Source of the DNA: JADJTT01 sp049306275
Lineage (GTDB): Bacteria > Bacteroidota > Bacteroidia > Chitinophagales > Saprospiraceae
Reading direction: 5' to 3'
DNA: 64,000 nucleotides
Assembly: GCA_049306275.1 (NCBI GenBank)
Contig: JBAQQB010000135.1
Location: forward strand, 7,668-71,667
Of this stretch, positions 60,724-64,000 are shown piece by piece. Position numbers and translations under genes: made by a program. Under the pieces are notes generated by a model. It worked only from the letters and a program-made list of their open reading frames with translations. It did no database searches and had not been told where the DNA came from. How positions within the stretch are numbered: position 1 is the first letter of the stretch; every line of letters begins with the position of its first letter.

Positions 60724-60817
60724 GTGAACGGTGATTGGTTATTAGTGATTAGTGATTGGTGATTAGTAAGCGGGGCAAAGGTAAGAGAAACAATTCCAAT
60801 CACCAATCGACAATCAC
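60724..60817. repeat. seven-unit heptamer array forming the pdhB leader, with three units on the other side
   Basis: GTGAACG, GTGATTG, GTTATTA, GTGATTA, GTGATTG, GTGATTA, GTAAGCG run without a break from 60724 to 60772, starting 3 bases from the pdhB start codon. Inverted units CAATCAC, CAATCGA, CAATCAC follow at 60797-60817, ending in the folE stop (TGA, complement at 60814-60816). The facing units can pair with the left ones. Confidence 0.9.
60776..60806 (-). promoter_or_regulatory. pdhB promoter, TTG - 20 bp - TACCTTTG, inside the repeat region
   Basis: On the minus strand, TACCTTTG (60776-60783) matches the TAnnTTTG element and TTG (60804-60806) is 20 bases upstream. The TTG is provided by a heptamer unit, so the transcript would begin near 60770 and its leader would consist of the seven heptamers. 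Confidence 0.6.
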
Positions 60818-61506
60818 TTTATTGATTGTAGAAACTCCTGGCGGGTATTTTCGTTCATGAACTTGCCGCCATATTCAAAAGTAATGGTGCTGCTGTCCTG
60901 GTGTTCGATGCCCCGGGCCTGCACGCACATGTGTTTGGCTTCGATATAGACGGCCACATCTTCGGTTTCCAGCACCTTTTTGAGTTCCTGGGCGATCTGC
61001 ATGGTGAGGCGTTCCTGTACCTGCGGGCGCTTGGAGAAGTATTCCACGATCCGGTTGAGTTTGGAAAGGCCGATAACTTTGCCGCTGGAGATATAGGCCA
61101 GGTGGGCTTTGCCGTAAATGGGCAGGAAGTGGTGCTCGCAGAATGACTGTACCAGGATATCTTTTTCCACTACCATGTTGCGGTACTGGAACTTGTTTTC
61201 AAACAGGGTTGGTTCGGGTTTATTGGCGGGGTTGAGGCCGGAGAAGACCTCCTTGACGTACATCTTGGCCACTCTTTTGGGGGTGCCCTGCAGGCTGTCG
61301 TCATTCAGGTCGAGCCCGATGATTTGCATGATCTCCTCGAAGTGCTCAGCGATGCGGGAAATTTTCTCCTCTTCGGAGAGCTGGAAGGCATCTTCACGCA
61401 AAGGTGTATCCAATGAGGAAGCGCCGTGCTGGTCGCCGATCTCGTCGGCCAGGTGAACGCCATTGCTGAAGGCTTTTCCCTTCCATTTACCGTTGGTATA
61501 ATTCAT
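60814..61506 (-). CDS. folE: GTP cyclohydrolase I
   Basis: FolE, 230 residues, starts the folate/tetrahydropterin pathway by making dihydroneopterin triphosphate. Zinc ligands are in QSFCEHHFLPIYG and KHMCVQARGIEHQ. Other motifs: LQGTPKRVAKMYV and GLSKLNRIVEYFSKRPQ. A charged N-terminal extension of about 50 residues precedes the core. Its stop codon TGA lies within a GTGATTG heptamer. Confidence 0.96.
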   Translation of the reverse strand: MNYTNGKWKGKAFSNGVHLADEIGDQHGASSLDTPLREDAFQLSEEEKISRIAEHFEEIMQIIGLDLNDDSLQGTPKRVAKMYVKEVFSGLNPANKPEPTLFENKFQYRNMVVEKDILVQSFCEHHFLPIYGKAHLAYISSGKVIGLSKLNRIVEYFSKRPQVQERLTMQIAQELKKVLETEDVAVYIEAKHMCVQARGIEHQDSSTITFEYGGKFMNENTRQEFLQSIK

Positions 61507-61521
61507 GATGTGATTTTTTAA

Positions 61522-61529
61522 TACCTTTG
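61522..61529 (+). promoter_or_regulatory. Bacteroidota-type -7 element (TACCTTTG) before the lipoprotein gene
   Basis: TACCTTTG on the plus strand fits TAnnTTTG. It lies between folE and the small lipoprotein gene and would start transcription near 61535, upstream of both candidate starts. Confidence 0.45.
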
Positions 61530-61617
61530 ATCGAATCGATATGCCCTTGGCATAGTCGGGATGGAAACATGCGGTTCACCCATTTTGTTTTACTTTTTTG
61601 ACCAACTCCATTTTTCT

Positions 61618-62118
61618 GTGCGCTATTTATTCTTCATTCAGATTGCTGTTCTTTTGCTGGCAGCTTGCCAGGGGGGCGAGAAAACCTCCGATTGCCCCAC
61701 TTCCCCGAGCGCCATTTTTTCTGCCGGCCTGGAGGGGGTGGAGAGCCAGGATTTTATCCAGACCGGCAAGGACGGGCTGGAAGTGGTGAGTTTCTCCAAT
61801 GGCGTTTTCCTCGAGATCCATCAATCGGGCTGCGACAGCCTCAGGCAGGAATTCAGATTCCGGCTGCCCTCTCCTCCCCCGGCTGATGAGCCTGGCGCGT
61901 GGCTGGCCGAAACCCAGAACCAGTTCAGGTTCTTCAGTGCGCTGGGACCTGAGTACGCGCCGTTTAGTCAATGGGCCGACGCCCTGTCGGGCTTTGAAGA
62001 AGATTTCCGGCTGGGCCAACCCATGGAAGTGGCGGGCGGCTTTTGGATGCAAATCGACAAAATCGACAGCTTTGACGGTCCTGCATTAGTCGTACTCCTG
62101 GCTAATTATGAATTATAA
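61618..62118 (+). CDS. lipoprotein of unknown function
   Basis: The protein of about 166 residues has a lipoprotein signal with LLLAAC lipobox (Cys about residue 17). No family is recognised; the mature part has two Cys and several aromatic/acidic stretches (QNQFRFFSALGPEY). GTG at 61618 (MRYLFFIQIAVLLLAAC) is chosen because it gives a standard lipoprotein signal; the ATG at 61561 gives a 19-residue longer, less typical N-terminus. Likely sorted to the outer membrane. Confidence 0.6.
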   Translation: MRYLFFIQIAVLLLAACQGGEKTSDCPTSPSAIFSAGLEGVESQDFIQTGKDGLEVVSFSNGVFLEIHQSGCDSLRQEFRFRLPSPPPADEPGAWLAETQNQFRFFSALGPEYAPFSQWADALSGFEEDFRLGQPMEVAGGFWMQIDKIDSFDGPALVVLLANYEL

Positions 62119-62306
62119 CTTTTTTGGTGATTAAATATTCTCAATTTTGACATTTCCGTGACATAGCTTTATAAGGCTGTGGAATACAAGGTGGAAAGAA
62201 ATTCAGGTCCAATTTTACACTAACTCAAGTGCCTGAATTATAAAAAATTGTGAATTGCAATCAAAATAGTGTCATTCATTTTAGTTAAAATTTTGGACCT
62301 TTTATT

Positions 62307-62338
62307 TTTGGAGGGTGTACCGGTTTTTCCTACCTTTA
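62307..62338 (+). promoter_or_regulatory. promoter of candidate ncRNA, TTTG - 20 bp - TACCTTTA
   Basis: TTTG (62307-62310) is followed after 20 bases by TACCTTTA (62331-62338), close to TAnnTTTG. It is in a gene-free 451-base region and points to the candidate ncRNA; a transcription start near 62344 is expected. Confidence 0.5.
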
Positions 62339-62343
62339 TCCCT

Positions 62344-62518
62344 GTAGTTGAGGCTTCACAAAAAGGGCGGATATCAGATCATTTCGGACTGTTAAGAGTA
62401 AAAGCGCCAAACCTTCCGAGGTTTTAGCCTTCCTGTGTTTTGCCTCCAGATTATTTTGAATTTTTAGTATCAGTAAGTTGGATAGGCCCCCCTGCAGTTT
62501 TTGCAGAGGGGTTTTTGT
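62344..62518 (+). ncRNA. candidate structured ncRNA (about 175 nt) with own promoter and terminator
   Basis: Between the lipoprotein gene and lpd, no protein is seen from 62119 to 62569. A promoter (62307-62338), a terminator-like hairpin (62486-62518) and several pairable segments suggest a transcript of about 175 nt. GAGGC (62350-62354) pairs with GCCTC (62442-62446) and CAC (62357-62359) with GTG (62435-62437). GGCG (62366-62369) pairs with CGCC (62405-62408). A tight hairpin AAACCT-TCCG-AGGTTT (62409-62424) follows. Size and arrangement could suit 6S RNA, but I cannot confirm this by eye; an lpd leader is another possibility. Confidence 0.45.
62486..62518 (+). terminator. intrinsic terminator after the candidate ncRNA
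   Basis: CCCCCTGC pairs with GCAGAGGGG (one bulged A) around a T-rich loop, followed by TTTTT. It lies just before the lpd promoter. Confidence 0.6.
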
Positions 62519-62519
62519 T

Positions 62520-62527
62520 TATATTTG
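62520..62527 (+). promoter_or_regulatory. Bacteroidota-type -7 element (TATATTTG) for lpd
   Basis: TATATTTG matches TAnnTTTG, 42 bases before the lpd ATG. A TTTG lies 16 bases upstream, a shorter spacing than usual. Confidence 0.45.
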
Positions 62528-62569
62528 CGGCGTTTGTGAATATTCTAAACCTGGAAAAACGATATATAT

Positions 62570-63967
62570 ATGCAATACGATCTGATCGTACTAGGTAGCG
62601 GCCCCGGCGGGTATGTCGCGGCTATCCGAGCCTCCCAGCTGGGCATGAAAGTCGCAGTGGTTGAACGCGAATCGGTTGGAGGAATCTGTCTCAACTGGGG
62701 CTGCATCCCCACCAAGGCGCTGCTGAAAAGCGCGCAAGTATTCGAGTATATCCAGCATGCTGAAGACTATGGCATCTCCGTCGGCTCCTCAAAAGCCGAT
62801 TTTGGCAAAATGATCGGCCGCAGCCGCGAGGTGGCAGATGGCATGAGCAAGGGCATCAACTTCCTTTTCCGCAAGAACAAGATCACCCTTATCAATGGTA
62901 CGGGCAAACTGGTTCGCGGCAAAAAGGTGGAAGTGACCGACGCTGAAGGCAAGAAAACCGAATACGCGGCCAACCACATCATCGTCGCCACCGGCGCCCG
63001 TGCCAAGGAACTTCCCAACCTGAAGATCGACGGCAAAAAAGTGATCGATTACCGCAAGGCCATGACACTGGAGAAGCAGCCTTCTAAAATGGTGGTCGTG
63101 GGCGCCGGCGCCATTGGCGTCGAATTCGCCTATTTCTACCACACCATCGGCACCCAGGTTACCATCGTGGAGTTTCTGGAACAGGGACTCGTGCCCAGGG
63201 AAGACGCTGACATTTCCAAGGAACTCGGTAAGATCTACAAAAAGGCAGGCATCGAGGTGCTGGCCAACACCTCTGTGGAGAGCGTCGACATCACCGGCAA
63301 GGGCTGCGTGGTGAAGGCCAAAAACCGCAAGGACGGCAAGGAAGCCACGGTCGAGTGCGACGTGGTGCTTTCCGCGGCAGGCGTGACTCCCAATACCGAA
63401 GGCATCGGCCTGGAGGAACTGGGCGTCAAGACCGACAGGGGCTTTGTGCTGGTCGATAAATTCTACAACACCAATGTGCCGGGCATCTACGCCATCGGCG
63501 ATATCGTGCCTGGTCCGGCACTGGCGCACGTCGCGAGTGCCGAGGGCATAATTTGCGTGGAGAAAATCGCGGGATTGAATCCCGAGCCGCTCGATTACAA
63601 CAACATTCCCTCCTGCACTTACTGCTCACCGGAGGTGGCCTCAGTTGGATACACTGAGCAAGCTGCCAAGGAAGCCGGTTTCGAAATCAAAGTGGGCAAA
63701 TTCCCCTTCACCGCTTCTGGCAAGGCCAAGGCTGCGGGGGCAAGCGGCGGTTTTGTGAAAGTGATCTTCGACGCCAAATACGGCGAATTCCTGGGCGCCC
63801 ACCTGATCGGCTCAAACGTCACCGAAATGATCGCCGAAGTCGTAGCAGCCAGGAAACTGGAAACCACCGGCCATGAGATCATCAAAACGGTGCACCCCCA
63901 CCCCACCATGAGCGAAGCGATCATGGAAGCTGCCGCGGCAGCTTATGACGAAGTAATACATCTGTAA
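62570..63967 (+). CDS. lpd: dihydrolipoyl dehydrogenase (E3)
   Basis: Lpd, 465 residues, reoxidises dihydrolipoamide in PDH and related complexes. The N-terminal FAD motif is GSGPGGYVAAIRASQLG, the redox-active disulfide GGICLNWGCIPTK (Cys40, Cys45), the NAD-binding GAGAIGVEFAYFY, and the C-terminal catalytic His in HPHPTMSEAI. A heptamer array starts 4 bases after the stop. It is the E3 partner for pdhB encoded nearby on the other strand. Confidence 0.97.
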   Translation: MQYDLIVLGSGPGGYVAAIRASQLGMKVAVVERESVGGICLNWGCIPTKALLKSAQVFEYIQHAEDYGISVGSSKADFGKMIGRSREVADGMSKGINFLFRKNKITLINGTGKLVRGKKVEVTDAEGKKTEYAANHIIVATGARAKELPNLKIDGKKVIDYRKAMTLEKQPSKMVVVGAGAIGVEFAYFYHTIGTQVTIVEFLEQGLVPREDADISKELGKIYKKAGIEVLANTSVESVDITGKGCVVKAKNRKDGKEATVECDVVLSAAGVTPNTEGIGLEELGVKTDRGFVLVDKFYNTNVPGIYAIGDIVPGPALAHVASAEGIICVEKIAGLNPEPLDYNNIPSCTYCSPEVASVGYTEQAAKEAGFEIKVGKFPFTASGKAKAAGASGGFVKVIFDAKYGEFLGAHLIGSNVTEMIAEVVAARKLETTGHEIIKTVHPHPTMSEAIMEAAAAAYDEVIHL

Positions 63968-63970
63968 AGC

Positions 63971-63998
63971 GTTTATCGTCGATCGTTTATCGTTTACG
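63971..63998. repeat. heptamer array (GTTTATC type) after lpd
   Basis: GTTTATC, GTCGATC, GTTTATC, GTTTACG occupy 63971-63998, beginning 4 bases after the lpd stop and running to the window end. The array may continue outside the window. Confidence 0.75.
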
Positions 63999-64000
63999 AA

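Noticed and set aside
62119..62569. A small protein gene in the gap before lpd
   Set aside because: No open frame with a plausible start or composition is seen; structural features favour RNA or regulation.

Overview
The window is typical of a Bacteroidota chromosome, most likely a marine or wastewater member of the Saprospiria. Supporting signs are the TAnnTTTG promoter -7 elements, the lack of strong Shine-Dalgarno sequences, a type IX secretion (T9SS) component (PorT) next to menaquinone methyltransferase, a T9SS C-terminal sorting domain, many CarboxypepD-like/TPR secreted proteins and a GC content in the mid-50s. No rRNA, tRNA, IS element or CRISPR array was seen.

Layout, left to right. 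1-1630: selenouridine tRNA modification pair (mnmH partial, selD). 1694-4487 (minus): ECF sigma factor, anti-sigma-like protein, DUF4097-like secreted protein and an outer-membrane barrel. 4628-7575: EngB GTPase, acyltransferase, DEDD exonuclease. 7671-11220 (minus): 5-oxoprolinase operon pxpBCA with an NRAMP-like transporter. 11408-18016: two giant secreted fibre proteins with endosialidase-type (peptidase S74) C-terminal chaperones flanking a small T9SS-sorted protein. 18071-19891: metal-binding lipoprotein and an M19 dipeptidase. 20036-29756: two neighbouring conflict/signalling loci, one CHAT protease + nSTAND NTPase + secreted TPR protein, the other EAD11-membrane adaptor + secreted TPR protein. 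29767-32766: TRAP transporter with its P gene facing its QM genes. 32829-43195: housekeeping genes (TPR protein, gyrA, menG, porT, CPBP protease, SDRs, acpH, ychF, rluE). 43261-57514 (minus): a ferredoxin energy hub. An oversized pyruvate:ferredoxin oxidoreductase is followed by rnfCDGEA, a small Cys-rich membrane protein, a plant-type ferredoxin-NADP reductase, rnfB and then pyruvate phosphate dikinase. 57767-63967: dihydroorotate dehydrogenase-like protein, EAD11-CHAT protein, pdhB, folE, a lipoprotein, a candidate structured ncRNA and lpd.

How the genes work together. Pyruvate can be oxidised either by the PDH complex (pdhB, lpd) or by PFOR. Reduced ferredoxin from PFOR can drive ion pumping through Rnf (to NAD+) or NADPH formation through the FNR, and PPDK links pyruvate to PEP. 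The EAD11-bearing membrane protein (26653) and EAD11-CHAT protease (58760) carry the same homotypic adaptor domain and could signal to each other, parallel to the self-contained CHAT-nSTAND operon.

The most striking non-genic signal is a family of period-7 or period-8 short tandem repeat arrays, at least eleven in this window. They sit exactly at gene ends, often fold into perfect hairpins, repeatedly supply the stop codon of the neighbouring gene, and in one case form the coding linker of a protein. I know of no described family they belong to, although heptameric STRRs of cyanobacteria are an analogy.
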